DNA of 64,000 bases, from assembly GCF_052857255.1 (NCBI RefSeq), contig NC_135502.1, positions 184,943,806-185,007,805 of the forward strand, written 5' to 3'. The notes under the pieces were generated by a model that saw only the letters and a program-made list of their open reading frames with translations, was not told the origin of the DNA and did not search any database. Position 1 is the stretch's first letter. Every line of letters begins with the position of its first letter. Below, one piece after another: positions 22,195 to 34,467 of the stretch. The stretch is from Amblyomma americanum. Lineage: Eukaryota; Arthropoda; Arachnida; Ixodida; Ixodidae. The position numbers were made by a program, and so were the translations under genes.

Positions 22195-25100
22195 TGTTGG
22201 CTTTGTTCTACCTTGCTGCATCAGTTCCGAGAACGCCTGGATTACTGACAGCGACCTGAAAATGCTGAACAGACGTAATACCGAGAGTTACGATGCTACA
22301 AGGAACATCGAGCAACACGGCATCAGCCCCTGTAAGAACAGGCCACCGCTGTGCACGGCCCTCGGAGTAACATGGGAGCCGCTGCGACATCGACGTCAAA
22401 ATGCTTTAAACGGAGTCACGCTCCCTTCATCGGAACGGGGCATGGTGGCACCGTGAGCGAGATGACGTTGAGGAACTATTTAGTCTCTTTGGTTCAAATT
22501 CTTGGTTTTGTTCTACCTGGCTGCATTGCTCATGAGAACTACTGGATTACCGATAGCGACCTGAAAATGCTGAACACATGTAACTCCGAGCGTTACGATC
22601 CTACAAGGAACATCGAGCAACACGGCATCAGCCCCGGCAGGAACAGTCCACCGCTCTCCACAGCCCTCGGAGTAACATGGGAGCCGCTGCGACATCACCG
22701 TCAAACTGCTTAAAACAGAGTCACGCTCTTTACATCTGAACAGGGCATGGTGGCACCGTGAGCGAGGTGACGTTGAGGAACTATTTCGTCTTTTTGATTC
22801 AGATTGTTGGTTGCTCTATCTGGCTGCATTGCTGACGAGAACAACTGGATTACCGACTGCGACCTGAAAACGGTGTAAATTTGTAATATCGAGAGTTACG
22901 ATGCTACAAGGAACATCGAGCAACATGGCTTCAGCCCCAGTGGGAACGGTACACTGCTGTCCACGGCCCTTGGAGTAACTTGGCAGCCGCTGCGACATCG
23001 ACGTCAAGCTGTTTTACACGGGGTCACGCTCCGTTCACCTGAACGGGGCACGGTGGCACCTTGAGCGAGATGACAATGAGGAACAATTTCGTCTTTTTGG
23101 TTCATATTGTTGGTTTTGTTCTACCCGGCTGCATCGGCCACGAGAACGCATGGATTATGACAGTGACCAGAAAACGCTGAACAGATGTAATACCGACAGT
23201 TACGATGCTACAAGGAACATTGAGCAACATGGCGTCAGAGCCTTTGGGAACAGTTCTCGGAGTAACATGGGAGCCGCTGCGAAATCGACGTTAAACTGCC
23301 TAAAACAAAGTCACACTCTGTTTATCAGAACAGGGCATAGTAGCACCGTGAGCGAGATGACGTTGAGGAACTATTTCGTATTTTTAGCTCAGATTGTTGG
23401 TTTTGTTATACCAGGCTGCATTGCTCATCAGAACGCCTGCATTACCGACCACGACCTGAAAACACTAACCAGACGTAACTCCGAGAGTTACGATGCTACA
23501 AGGAACATCGAGCAACACGGCATCAGCCCCTGTGAGAACAGTCCACCGCTGTGCACGGCCCTCGGAGTAACATGGGCGCCGCTGCGACATCGACGTCAAA
23601 CTGCTTTAAACCGAGTCACGCTCCGTTCATCGAAACTGGGCATGGTGGCACCGTGAGCGAGATGACGTTCAGGAACTATTTCGTCTTTTGGTTCAGGTTG
23701 TTGGTTTTGTTCTACCTGGCTGCATCGGTCACGAAAACGCCTGGATTATGACAGTGACCAGAAAACGCTGAAGAGATGTAATATCCAGAGTTATGATGCT
23801 ACAAGGAACATTGAGCAACACGGCATCATCCCCTGTAGGAACGGTACACTGCTGCCCACGGCCCTCGGAGCAACATGGGAGCCGCTGCGAAATCGACGTC
23901 TAACTGCTTTAAACAGAGTCCCGCTCCGTACATCGGAACGGGGCATGGTGGCACCGTGAGCGAGATGACGTTGAGGAACTATATCATATTTTTAGTTGAG
24001 GTTGTTGGTTTTGTTATAACAGGCTGCATTGCTCACGAGAACGCCTAGATTACATACAGCGACCTGAAAACGCTGTACAGCTGTAATACCGAGAATTACG
24101 ATGCTACAAGGAACATCGAGCATCACGGCATCAGCCCCTGTGTGAACAGGCCACCGTTGTACACGGCCCTCCGAGTAACATTGGAGCCGCTGCGACATCG
24201 ACGTCAAAATGCTTTAAACGGAGTCACGCTCCGTTCATCGGAACGGGACATGGTGGCACCGTGAGCGAGCTGACGTTGAGGAACTAATTAGTCTTTTTGG
24301 TTCAAATTCTTGGTTTTGTTCAGCCTGGCGGCATTGCTCATGAGAACTACTAGATTACCGAAAGCGACCTGAAAACGCTGAACAGATGTAATAACGAAAG
24401 TTAAGATGCTAAAAGGAACATCGAGCGACACGGCATCAGCCCCTGTGGGAACGGTACACTGCTGTCCACGGCCCTCGGAGTAACATGGAAGCCACTGCGA
24501 CATCGACGTCAAACTGGTTTACACAGAGTCATGCTCCGTTCATCGGAACGGGGCATGGTGGCACCGTGAGCGAGATGACGTTGAGGAACTATTTAGTCTA
24601 TTTGGTTCAAATTCTTGGTTTTGTTCTGCCTGAACAACGCTGAACAGATGTATCTCCGAGAGTTAAGATGCTACAAGGAACATCGAGCAACACGGCATCA
24701 GCCCCTGTGGGAACAGTCCACCACTGTGCACGGCCCTCGGAGTAACATGGGCGCCGCTGCGACATCGGCGTCAAACTGCTTTAAACCGAGTCACGCTCCG
24801 TTCATCGAAACTGGGCATGGTGGCACCGTGAGCGAGATGACGTTCAGGAACTATTTCGTCTTTTTGGTTCAGGTTGTTGGTTTTGTTCTACCTGGCTGCA
24901 TCGGTCACGAAAACGCGTGGATTATGACAGTGACCAGAAAACGCTGAACAGATGTAATATCCAGAGTTACGATGCTACAAGGAACATTGAGCAAAACGGC
25001 ATCAGCCCCTGTGTGAACAGGCCACCGTTGTACACGGCCTTCGGAGTAACATTGGAGCCGCTGCGACGTCGATGTCAAAATGCTTTAAAAGGAGTCACGC

Positions 25101-27837
25101 TCCGTTCATCGGAACGGGACATGGTGGCACCGTGAGCGAGATGACGTTGAGGAACTAATTAGTCTTTTTGGTTCAGATTGTTGGTTTTGTTCTACCTGGC
25201 TGCAGTGCTCACGAGAACGCCTGGACTACCGACAGCAACCTGAAAACGCAGAACAGATGGAGTACCGACAGTTACGATGCTACAAGGAACATCGAGCAGC
25301 ATAGCATCAACCCCTGTGGGAACGGTACATTGCTGTCCACGGCCCTCGGAGTAACATGGGAGCAGCTGCGACATCGACATCAAACTGCTTTAAACGGAGT
25401 CACGCTCCGTACATCGGAACGAGGCATGGTGGCTCCGTGAGCGAGATGACGTTGAGGAACTATACGATATTTTTAGTTGAGATTGTTGGTTTTGTTCTAC
25501 CTGGCGACATCGCTCATGAGAACGCGTGGATTACCGACAGCGACCTGAAAACGCTGTACAGCTGTAATACCGAGAATTACGATGCTACAAGGAACATCGA
25601 GCATCACGGCATCAACCCCTGTGTGAACAGGCCACCGTTGTACACGGCCCTCGGAGTAACATTAGAGCCGCTGCGACGTCGATGTCAAATGCTTTAAAAG
25701 GAGTCACGCTCCGTTCATCGGAACGGGACATGGTGGCACCGTGAGCGAGATGACGTTGAGGAACTAATTAGTCTTTTTGGTTCAGATTGTTGGTTTTGTT
25801 CTACCTGGCTGCATCGGCAACGAGAACGCATGGATTACCGACAGCGACCTGAAAACGCTGAACAGATGTAATACCGAGAGTTACGATGCTACAAGGAACA
25901 TCGAGCAACACGGCATCAGCCCCGGCGGGAACAGTCCACCGCTCTCCACAGCCCTCGGAGTATCATGGGAGCCGTTGCGACATCGACGTCAAGCTACTTT
26001 AAACAGAGTCACGCTCGGTTCATCGGAAGGGGCGTGTTGGCCCCGTGAACGAGATGACGTTGAGGAACAATTTCGTGTTCTTGGTTCAGATTGTTGGTTT
26101 TGTTCTACCTGGCTGCATTGCTCACGAGAACACCTAGATTACCGACAGCGACGTGAAAACGCTGAACAGATGCAACTCCGAGAGTTGCGATCGAGCAACA
26201 CGGAGCAAATCAGCGTCTGTCGGAACAGACCACTGCTGTCCACAGCCCTCGGAGCAACATGGAAACCGCTGCGACATCGATATTAAACTGCTTTAAACAG
26301 AGTCACGCTCCGTTCATCTGAACGGGGCATGGTGGCACCGTGAGCGATACGACGTTCAGGAACTATTTCGTATTTTTAGTTCTGATTGTTGGTTTTGTTA
26401 TACCAGGCTGCATTGCTCTTGCGAACGCATGGATTTCCGACAGCGACCTGAAAACGCTGTAGAGCTGTAATACCGAGAGTTACGATGCTACAAGGAACAT
26501 CGAGCAACACGGCATCAGCCCCTATGGGAACGGTCTACCGCTGTCCATGGCCCTCGGAGTAACATGGAAGCCGATGCGACATCGACGTCAAATTGCTTTA
26601 AACTGTCACGCTTCGTTCATCTGAACAGGGCATGGTGGCACCGTGAGAGAGATGACGTTGAAGAACTATTTCGTCTTTTTGGTTCAGATTGTTGGTTTTG
26701 TTCTACATGGCTGCATCGGTCACGAGAACGCCTGGATTACTGACTGTGACCTGAAAACGCTGAAGAGATGTAGTGCCGAGAGTTACTAAGCTACAAGGAA
26801 CATCGCGCAACAAGGCACCAGCCCCTGTGGGAATCGTACACTGCTGTCCACGGCCCTCGGAGTACGATGGAAGCCGCTGCGACATCGACGTCAAACTGCT
26901 CAAAAAGAATCACGCTGCGTTCATCGGAACGGGGAATATTGGCACCGTGAGCGAGACGACGTTGAGGAACAATTGCGTCTTTTTGGTTCAGATTGTTGGT
27001 TTTGTTCTACCTGGCTGCATCGGCCACGAGAACGCATGGATTATGACAGTGACCAGAAAACGCTACACAGATGTAACTCCGAGAGTTACGATGCTACAAG
27101 GAACAATGAGCAACATGGCATCAGCCCCTGTAGGAACGGTACACTGCTGTCCACGGCCCTAGAAGTAATTTGGGAGCCGCTGCTACATCGACGTCAAACT
27201 GCTTTAAACAAAGTCACGCTCCGTTCATCGGAACAGGACATGGTGGCAGCGTGAGCGACATGATGATGAGCAACTATTTCGTCTTTTTAGTTCAGATTGT
27301 TGGTTTTGTTCTACCTGGCTGCATTGCTCGCAAGAACGCTTGGATTACCGACAGCGACCTGAAAACGCTGAACAGATGTAATACCGTGAGCTACGATGCT
27401 ACAAGGAATATCGAGCAACACTGCATCAGAGCCTTTGGGAACAGTTCTCGGAGTAACATGGGAGCCGCTGCGAAATCGACGTCAAACTGCTTAAAACAGA
27501 GTCACGCTCGGTTCATCGGAAGGGGCGTGTTGGCCCCGTAAACGAGATGACGTTGAGGAACTATTTCGTGTTATTGGTTCAGATTGTTGGTTCTGTTCTA
27601 CCTGGCTGCATTGCTCACGAGAACACCTAGATTACCGACAGCGACATGAAAACGCTGAACAGATGCAACTCCGAGAGTTGCGATCGAGCAACACGGCATC
27701 AGCGTCTGTCGGAACAGTCCACTGCTGTCCACAGCCCTCGGAGCAACATGGAAACCGCTGCGACATCGATGTTAAACTGCTTTAAACAGAGTCACGCTCC
27801 GTTATTCTGAACGGGGCATGGTGGCGCCGTGAGCGAT

Positions 27838-28119
27838 ATGACGTTCAGGAACTATTTCGTATTTTTAGTTCTGATTGTTGGTTTTGTTATACCAGGCTGC
27901 ATTGCTCTTGAGAACGCCTGGATTACCGACAGCGACCTGAAAACGCTTTACAGCTGTAATACCGAGAGTTACGATGCTACAAGGAACATCGAGCAACACG
28001 GCATCAGCCCCTCTGGGAACAGTCCACCGCTGTTCACGGCTATCGGAGTAACACGGGAGCCGCTGCGACAGCGACGTCAAACTGCTTTAAACAGAGTCAC
28101 GCTCCGTTCGTCGGAATAG
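27838..28119 (+). CDS. Satellite-embedded ORF (doubtful gene)
   Basis: This is a 93-codon frame beginning MTFRNYFVFLVLIVGFVIPG, a good signal-peptide-like profile, followed by CIALENAWITDSDLKTLYSC. It stops slightly early at a TAG in the SSE block. Three Cys are present in all (two near the N-terminal half, with the usual SPCGN Cys replaced by Ser). Loss of that Cys in this and other units argues against a conserved disulphide fold. Confidence 0.15.
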   Translation: MTFRNYFVFLVLIVGFVIPGCIALENAWITDSDLKTLYSCNTESYDATRNIEQHGISPSGNSPPLFTAIGVTREPLRQRRQTALNRVTLRSSE

Positions 28120-28444
28120 GGCATGGTGGCACCGTGAGCGAATGACGTTGAGGAACTATTTCGTCTTTTTGGTTCAGATTGTTGGTTTTGTTCTACATGG
28201 CTGCATCGGTCACGAGAACGCCTGGATTACTGACAGTGACCTGAAAACGCTGAAGAGATGTAGTCCGAGAGTTACGATGCTACAAGGAACATCGAGCAAC
28301 ACGGCATCAGCCCCTGTGGGAATAGTACACTGCTGCCCAAGGCCCTCGGAGTAACATGGAATCCGCTGCGACATAGACGTCAAACTGCTTAAAAAGAATC
28401 ACGCTGCGTTCATCGGAACGGGGAATATTGGCACCGTGAGCGAG

Positions 28445-28744
28445 ATGACGTTGAGGAACTATTTCGTCTCTTTAGTTCAGATTGTCGGTTTTGTTCTATC
28501 TGGCTGCATAGCTAATGTGAACGCCTGGATTACCGACAGCGACCTCAAAACGCTGTGCAGCTTTAATACCGAATGTTACGATGCTGCAAGGAACATCGAG
28601 CAACATGGCATCAGCCCCAGAGGGAACGGTCTACTGCTGTCCACGGCCCTCGGAGTAACATGGGAGCCGCTGCGACATCGTCGTCAAAATGCTTTAAACA
28701 TAGTCACGCTCCGTTCATCGGAATGGGGCATGGTGGCACCGTGA
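28445..28744 (+). CDS. Satellite-embedded ORF, full-unit form (doubtful gene)
   Basis: This is a 99-codon frame from ATG to the boundary TGA; that TGA overlaps the GTG at 28741 of the next unit. The unit is exactly 305 bp here (28436 to 28741), so successive units fall in different frames. Signal-like residues are 1-23, and Cys occur in the CIAN, TLCSF and TECYD blocks. It is a clean example of the full-unit ORF. Confidence 0.18.
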   Translation: MTLRNYFVSLVQIVGFVLSGCIANVNAWITDSDLKTLCSFNTECYDAARNIEQHGISPRGNGLLLSTALGVTWEPLRHRRQNALNIVTLRSSEWGMVAP

Positions 28745-29937
28745 GCGAGATGACGTTGAGGAACTATTTCGTCTTTATGGTTCAGATTGTTGGTTTTTTC
28801 TACGTGGCTGCATTGCTTACGAGAACGCCTGGATTGCCGACAGCGACCTGAAATCGCTGAACAGATGTAATACCGAGAGTTACGATGCTACAAGGAACAA
28901 TAAGCAACACGGCATCAGCCCCTGTAGGAACGGTGCACTGCTGTCCACGGCCCTAGGAGTAACTTGGTAGCCGCTGACACATCGACGTCAAACTGCTTTA
29001 AACAGAGTCACGCTCCGTTTATCTGAACGGGGCATGGTGGCACCTTGAGCGAGATGACATTGAAGAACGATTTCGTCTTTTTGGTTCAGATTGTTGGTTT
29101 TGTTCTACCTGGCTGCGTCGGTCACGAGAACGCCTGGATTATGACAGTGACCTGGAAACGCTGAAGAGATGTAGTCCGAGAGTTACGATGTTACAAGGAA
29201 CATCGAGCAACACGGCATCAGCCCCTGTGGGAATAGTACACTGCTGCCCACGGCCCTCGGAGTAACATAGAATCCGCTGCGATATCAACGTCAAACTGCT
29301 TAAAAAGAATCACGCTGCGTTCATCGGAACGGGGAATATTGGCACCGTGAGCGAGATGACGTTGAGGAACTATTTCGTCTTTTTAGTTCAGATTGTCGGT
29401 TTTGTTCTGTCTGGCTGCATAGCTAATGTGAACGCCTGGATTACCGACAGCGACTTCAAAACGCTTTGCAGCTTTAATACCCAATGTCACGATGCTGCAA
29501 GGAACATTGAGCAACACGGCATCAGCCCCTGTGGAAACGGTCCACCGCTCTCCACAGCCCTCGGTGTAAATGGGAGCCGCTGCGACATCGACGTCAAACT
29601 GCTTTTAACAGAATCACGCTCCGTTCATCGGAACGGGGCATGGTGGCATGGTGAGCGAGATGACGTTGAGGAACTATTTCGACTTTTTGGCTCAGATTGT
29701 TGGTTTTGTTCTACCTGGCTGCATTGCTCATGAGAACGCTTGGATTACTGACAGCGACCTGAAAATGCTGAACAGATGTAATAAAGAAAGTTACGACGCT
29801 ACAAGGAACATCGTGCAACACGGCATCAGCCCCTGTGGGAACAGTTCTCGGAGTAACATGGGAGCCGCTGCGACATCGACATCAAACTGCTTTAAACAGA
29901 TTCACGCTCCGTTCATCTGAACAGGGCATGGTGCACC

Positions 29938-30534
29938 GTGAGCGAGATGACGTTGAGGAACTATTTCGTCTTTGATCATCAGCTGCTACTAACGTCTGAA
30001 AGGCATGAGAAAGAAATCGATGGTATTCGCAAGAGGGTCGACGAAATTGAAAAGAAACAGGACGCAGAAGACATTGGAAAGTTGAAACTTGAATTAAATG
30101 ATATGGAACGATACATTCGTTGCCAAAATATGGAAATTCGAGGATTGCCCCTCTCAGCAAAAGAAAACTTGCTAGAAAAAGTGAACGACCTTGCCAATCA
30201 GTTCGATTTGCCTTGCCTCACGGAGAGCGATATTGAGGGATTACACCGTCTGTCCGCTCGACCAGACACTGTACCGCCTGTATTGATCAGGTTTGCGAAA
30301 AGATTGACGAAAACAAACTGGATGGCTAAGCGTGCAGGCCTCAAGGACGGTGTCTATTTTGTTGACAACCTGAGTGTCTTGAAAAAGAAACTGCTGTGGC
30401 TTGCAAAATCCGCCACCAAAGAAAAAAGGTACGAATATGTCTGGACAAAGGAAGGGAAGGTACACGTTCGAAAGGAAGCAGGGGCAAAGGCCATCAGGAT
30501 TGAGTGCGAGGAAGACTTGGCTAAGCTAGTGTAG
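29938..30534 (+). pseudogene. LINE-2 ORF1 fragment, fused in frame to the satellite ORF start
   Basis: The 198-codon frame starts in the satellite (MTLRNYFVF) and passes at 29974 without interruption into the ORF1 of LINE-2. From there it shows a coiled-coil-like Lys/Glu-rich stretch (about residues 17-62), then an RRM-like segment (RYIRCQNMEIRGLPL, then PPVLIRFAKR) and the C-terminal domain ending EEDLAKLV. The N-terminal part of ORF1, with any zinc finger, is missing through 5' truncation. The fusion carries only the first half of the satellite signal-like segment. It is probably not expressed, though a chimeric product is possible on paper. Confidence 0.8.
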
Positions 30535-30581
30535 TCTGATCTCGTATACGCACTTTATACGAAGATCCGCTTTTTGTCACC

Positions 30582-33463
30582 ATGCCCTACTACAACACTA
30601 ATACATTTAAAGACTTGCTCACTAATGCTAGCTACTCTGTAGATAAGTCTTTATCTATCTATCATTTAAACGCTCAGAGTTTGAAAAATAAAAATGGAGC
30701 ACATCGAAGGCGAAATAGAAACTTTATCGCGCAAATTTGATTTCCTAGCGTTTACGGAAACTTGGTTTAGCTGTCAGGAGGATGTTATAACCCGGGCAGG
30801 GTATGAAAACGTATCTCAGTTCAGGGTAAATAAACGAGGAGGGGGAGTATCCCTGTTCATAAAGAGGCGCCTGCATTTTGACGTACTGAACAACTATTCA
30901 CTGGTGACTGACAATTTTGAAGTTGTTACCATCCGGTATTATAATATAGCTATAATGGTGGTGTATCGTCCCCCTCACAGTGATGTGGATGTGTTTTTCC
31001 AGTTTGTTGAACGTTTTTTAGAAGTTACCAGTCAACAAAAATGCACGTTGTATTACTAGGTGACCTGAATATTGATAACATGAATGTTAATCCAACACAA
31101 ATCAGATTAATGGAAATGATGTTATCTTATGGCTGTGACAACATCATTGATGCGCCCACTCGAATAAGTTGTCAATCGGAAACCTTATTCGATGTATGTT
31201 TCACAGACTTTTCACCCTGCAATACCAATTCTGGTGTTTTCTCTTCGGGAATAAGCGATCACCTTCCCTTTTTTGCACTTTTTTCATGTGCGAAGGTACC
31301 AGATACTTCTGTCTTTATACGCAAGACATTTGACCAAAAGAACATTGATAAATTTTGTTTACTTCTGTCTGAACCTGGCATGGATGAAGTATTAAAAACA
31401 GAAAACCCGTCTGCCGCGTATAACATCTTCCTTGAGAATACACTGGATGCGTTCGACAAAGCCTTTCCAGTTGTAGAAGTCAGGAAATGTAGGAAAGCAA
31501 GAAAAGAGTGGATCTCTGGTGACCTTCTGAAGCGTATTAAACAAAAAATGCCTTATTTGCACGATTTCTTGACACTCGCAATCAAGACGATTTTAAGGAA
31601 TTTAAAAAGTTTCGAAATAAACTAAACCTTGACTTAAAAAAGGCAAAGTCGCTTTTTTATCGCCTAAAGTTTTCATCAATGCAAAACACTAGATCACTGT
31701 GGCAAAGCATTAATAAACTCATTGGAAAGAAGCAGCACGCTCTTCCTTCGGAAATGCAAATCAATGGAGTAATGTATAGCGGTGTCTCTCTCGCCAATAA
31801 GCTGAATGCCCATTTTTTAAATGTAGGAAATTGTACTTCGTATAATCTTCCCTTAGCTGTAAAATCAGTCGATTCCTTTTTGGTCCCAGCTTGTGAACAT
31901 TCAATATTTTTATCCCCCACTTCTGAATATGAAATTCTTTCCATTATAAACTCATTTCGTAATACATGCTCTCCGGGCCCAGACGGCATTACTGCACTCG
32001 CAATAAAAGCTGCTGCTAAGATTATTGCCCTTCCTCTTGCGCATATTTGTAATCAAATGCTTTTTACAGAAGAGTCCCCGGATAAAATGAAGTCTGCCCG
32101 TGTTACAGTAATTTTCAAAGGAGGCAACAAAAATGATCCCAATAACTACCGTCCGATATCTATACTGCCTTTGTTCTCCAAAGTTGCTGAGCGAGTGATC
32201 TTCACGAGGGTATACAAATTCCTGCATTCCAACAATATCATCTGCAAGGAGCAAAACGGATTTCAGCCCGGAAAATCCACGCAGGCAGCTCTGCTCGAGA
32301 TAAAAAACAGTCTGATCCATAATATCGAACATAAGCTCTACACTGTCGGTGTCTTCCTTGACTTCTCCAAAGCCTTCGATTCCATCAAGCACGACATACT
32401 ACTTCATAGGTTATACACGTATGGTATCCGCGGAACACCTCACAGGTTACTACAAAGCTATTTGTCAAATCGCACTCAGTTCACGCGACTAAATGATGCC
32501 ATATCCGACGCAGAATTAATCAAATTTGGCGTTCCTCAAGGATTCATACTGGGGCCCCTTCTTTTTACACTATACATCAATGATATTGTAAACATTTTAT
32601 CTTATTCTAGCATTGCTCTGTACGCAGATGACTCTAACGTTTTATTTTCCGGTTCAGATCTTCGTGAACTCGAGCGTCGTTCAAATTCCTGGCTACATGA
32701 ACTTATGTTGTGGCTTGCAGTGAACAGATTGGAATTGAATGTTAAGAAAACAATGTTTAACATTTTCCGTCCCAAAAATAAGCCTATACACTATCCCATC
32801 CAACTCCAGTTCAACAATACATTGATTGAATCCGTAAATTCTTGTAAATTCTTGGGCGTATTCTTTCGTATTGACCTAGGCTGGGGTGACCATGTAAATC
32901 ACGTCCGTTTGCGTGTAGCTCGATCTATTGGTGTGATAAATCGCATCAGGTACTTGTTGCCCATACAGGTTAAAAAGCAGTTGTATTTTGCCCTCATCCA
33001 TTCACAACTGTTGTATTGCAATTTAATTTGGGGTACTTGCAACAAAACTGACACAGCCAGATTATTATCATTACATAAAAGAGCTCTGCGCGCATGTTCT
33101 CCTAATCCTTCCTCAGGTGACTGCTTATTACAGTCCTTCAATGTTGTTCTATTCCCACTGTGCTATAAGCTTTCAGTTGCTGTTCATATTTATCATAAAA
33201 TAAAGCAGGACATCACATCTTTCAGAAACAAGTACGTGAACAGAAACATACGCTATAGTCTGCGAGTCACTTCTTTCATTTCCAGTCGTGCCCGGACAAA
33301 CTACGGCACCGAACACATTGATAACCAAATTTCTGCAGTTTGCAATGTGTATCCCTCTATAATTGACGAAGCTGTAACTTGTAAAACCACTTGTCATTTC
33401 AAAAAGAAAATGAAGATGCTTTTTATGCGTACGACTGACCCATCATATACTTGTGCTATGTAG
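30582..33463 (+). pseudogene. LINE-2 ORF2: endonuclease and reverse transcriptase, three frameshifts
   Basis: ATG at 30582 opens the frame with the endonuclease motif LNAQSLKNK. The frame breaks near 30690 (an A-run, then MEHIEG in another frame), near 31050 (into VLLGDLNID) and near 31580-31625 (into the long terminal frame from 31679). Endonuclease marks are FTETW, RGGGVSLFI, VYRPPH, LGDLN and SDHLPF. The reverse transcriptase is continuous over 594 codons (31679-33463): SPGPDGI (about residues 98-104), NNYRPISILP, LDFSKAFD (227-234), GVPQGFILGPLLF (284-296, Phe where Ser is usual) and YADD (315-318). Catalytic Asp residues remain. The frameshifts make the copy inactive. Confidence 0.9.
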
Positions 33464-33764
33464 TGTTTACAGTGATAGCCTCACTCCTGTCATATTTTCT
33501 ATTGTGTTGTGAACTGTAGCGTTACTGGTCTTTTTCTTTTCTCTTTGTTATCCTATGTGCCTTCATTAACTTTCAACTACTGTGAAAATTGAACTAAAGA
33601 GCTTGTTGAGTTTTAATGAATGTAACCACCCTTCTGCCTTTGATGTGTGACCCGGGGTGAGGCCTCGTCAGGAAGAATGCCAGCAGCTTCTTCCTTTTGT
33701 CTCATCTCGTGGGCATGTACTGTGCATAAAAGTTCGTCTGAATAAAATGATTGATTGATTGATT
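33464..33764 (+). other. LINE-2 3' untranslated region and GATT tail
   Basis: Noncoding sequence after the ORF2 stop. It ends with the GTGACCCGGGGTGAGGCC region, an AATAAA hexamer (33741-33746) and about five GATT repeats. The AATAAA could act as a poly(A) signal, but the genomic end is the tandem repeat, not poly(A). Confidence 0.7.
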
Positions 33765-33946
33765 GATTGTTGGTCTTGTTCTACCTGTCTTCATCGGCCA
33801 CGAGAACGCCTGGGTTACTGACAGAGACCTAGAAACGCTGAACAGGTGTAATACCGAGAGTTACGATGCTACAAGGGACATCGACCAACGCGGCATCAGC
33901 CGCTGTGGGAACAGTTCTCGGAGTAACATGGGAGCCGCTGCGACAT
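33765..33946 (+). repeat. Satellite fragment between LINE-2 and LINE-4
   Basis: This is a single partial satellite unit. It starts at the GATTGTTGG block, merging with the GATT tail of LINE-2. It ends in the GCTGCGACAT block, where the LINE-4 remnant begins. Confidence 0.9.
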
Positions 33947-34446
33947 TTCATTTCATTTCATTTTATTACCTTAAAGACCCCTCGCGGGGTATTACATAAG
34001 GGGTGGGATTAGCAGAAAAGGCACAAAACAATGCCACTAGTGATCATGAACAAAAAATGTTGTTTAGATTGCTTGCAAATGATGGACAGGTGATGTCGAT
34101 GATATGCTGGGGAAGGCCGTTCCAATCTTTAGCTGCACGTGGGAAGAAGGAGGCTGAAAAAGTAACAGTTCGGGCACGTGGGCGAAAAACTTGAAGCGTG
34201 TGGCTAGTGCGATGAGAAATGTATGATGCTGGCGTGATGTAAGGGGCACGGTTAAGTGATGAGTAAAAGAACTTGTGGTACAGTGATAGCGTGGCTATGC
34301 GACGACGAACGGAAAGAGGCGATAGTGCTGATTTGGTTTTTAAGGCTGAAACACTGACGTCGTAGGAGTAAGAAGAATGAATGAACCTTGTAGCGCGGTT
34401 TTGAACGGCTTCTAGATCGTTTACGAGGTTAATATGATGCGGGTCC
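33947..34446 (-). mobile_element. LINE-4: 3' remnant of a CR1-like LINE
   Basis: The minus-strand remnant begins at its 5' truncation near 34446 and ends at 33947 in a TTTCA repeat tail, followed inward by TTATTACCTTAAAGACCCC and TATTACATAAGGGGTGGG. The minus strand reads the extreme C-terminus of a LINE reverse transcriptase: INLVNDLEAVQNRATRFI, then RRRIATLSLYHKFF, then FFPRAAKDWNGLP (about 34060-34440). The palm motifs are absent. The AAGACCCC and GGGGTATTACATAAGGGG 3' end matches a repeat I associate with ticks. Confidence 0.8.
34064..34446 (-). pseudogene. LINE-4 ORF2 C-terminal fragment
   Basis: An open minus-strand frame of about 125 codons within the remnant covers the conserved C-terminal tail of CR1-like ORF2. 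The upstream part of the frame (to 34484) is satellite sequence and not part of the element. Without endonuclease or polymerase domains it cannot be functional. Confidence 0.75.
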
Positions 34447-34467
34447 CATGGTGGCACCGTGAGCGAG

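Larger units (their letters stand above)
21307..29973 (+). repeat. Satellite array, segment B
   Basis: The same 305-bp satellite resumes in mid-unit directly after LINE-1 and runs to the LINE-2 junction. It shares block duplications with segment A: 22.0-22.75 kb matches 11.87-12.62 kb, and 23.33-23.83 kb matches 16.1-16.66 kb. An RTE 3' end sits at 22089-22194. One unit near 24620 has lost about 70 bp between the CTGCCTG and AACGCTGAACAG blocks. I see no host gene in it. Confidence 0.95.
29974..33764 (+). mobile_element. LINE-2: 5'-truncated CR1/L2-like element with a GATT tail
   Basis: The element enters abruptly at GATCATCAGC inside the satellite T-rich block. It holds the distal part of ORF1, ORF2 and a 3' untranslated region of about 300 bp, and it ends in AATAAAATGATTGATTGATT repeats. 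The tail merges with the satellite GATTGTTGG block. No target-site duplication is evident, and a few satellite bases (the TTGGTTCA block) are missing at the junction. It belongs to the same broad clade as LINE-3: the ORF1 C-termini share a YEYVW..GKV.VRK pattern and both tails are GATT repeats. Confidence 0.9.

Noticed and set aside
31952..32392. Minus-strand 146-codon frame inside LINE-2
   Set aside because: It is the antisense of the reverse transcriptase palm region, with no independent evidence.
29974..33764. An LTR retroelement or viral polymerase origin for the reverse transcriptases
   Set aside because: There is no LTR, protease, RNase H or integrase. The endonuclease plus reverse transcriptase order and tandem-repeat tails are those of non-LTR elements.
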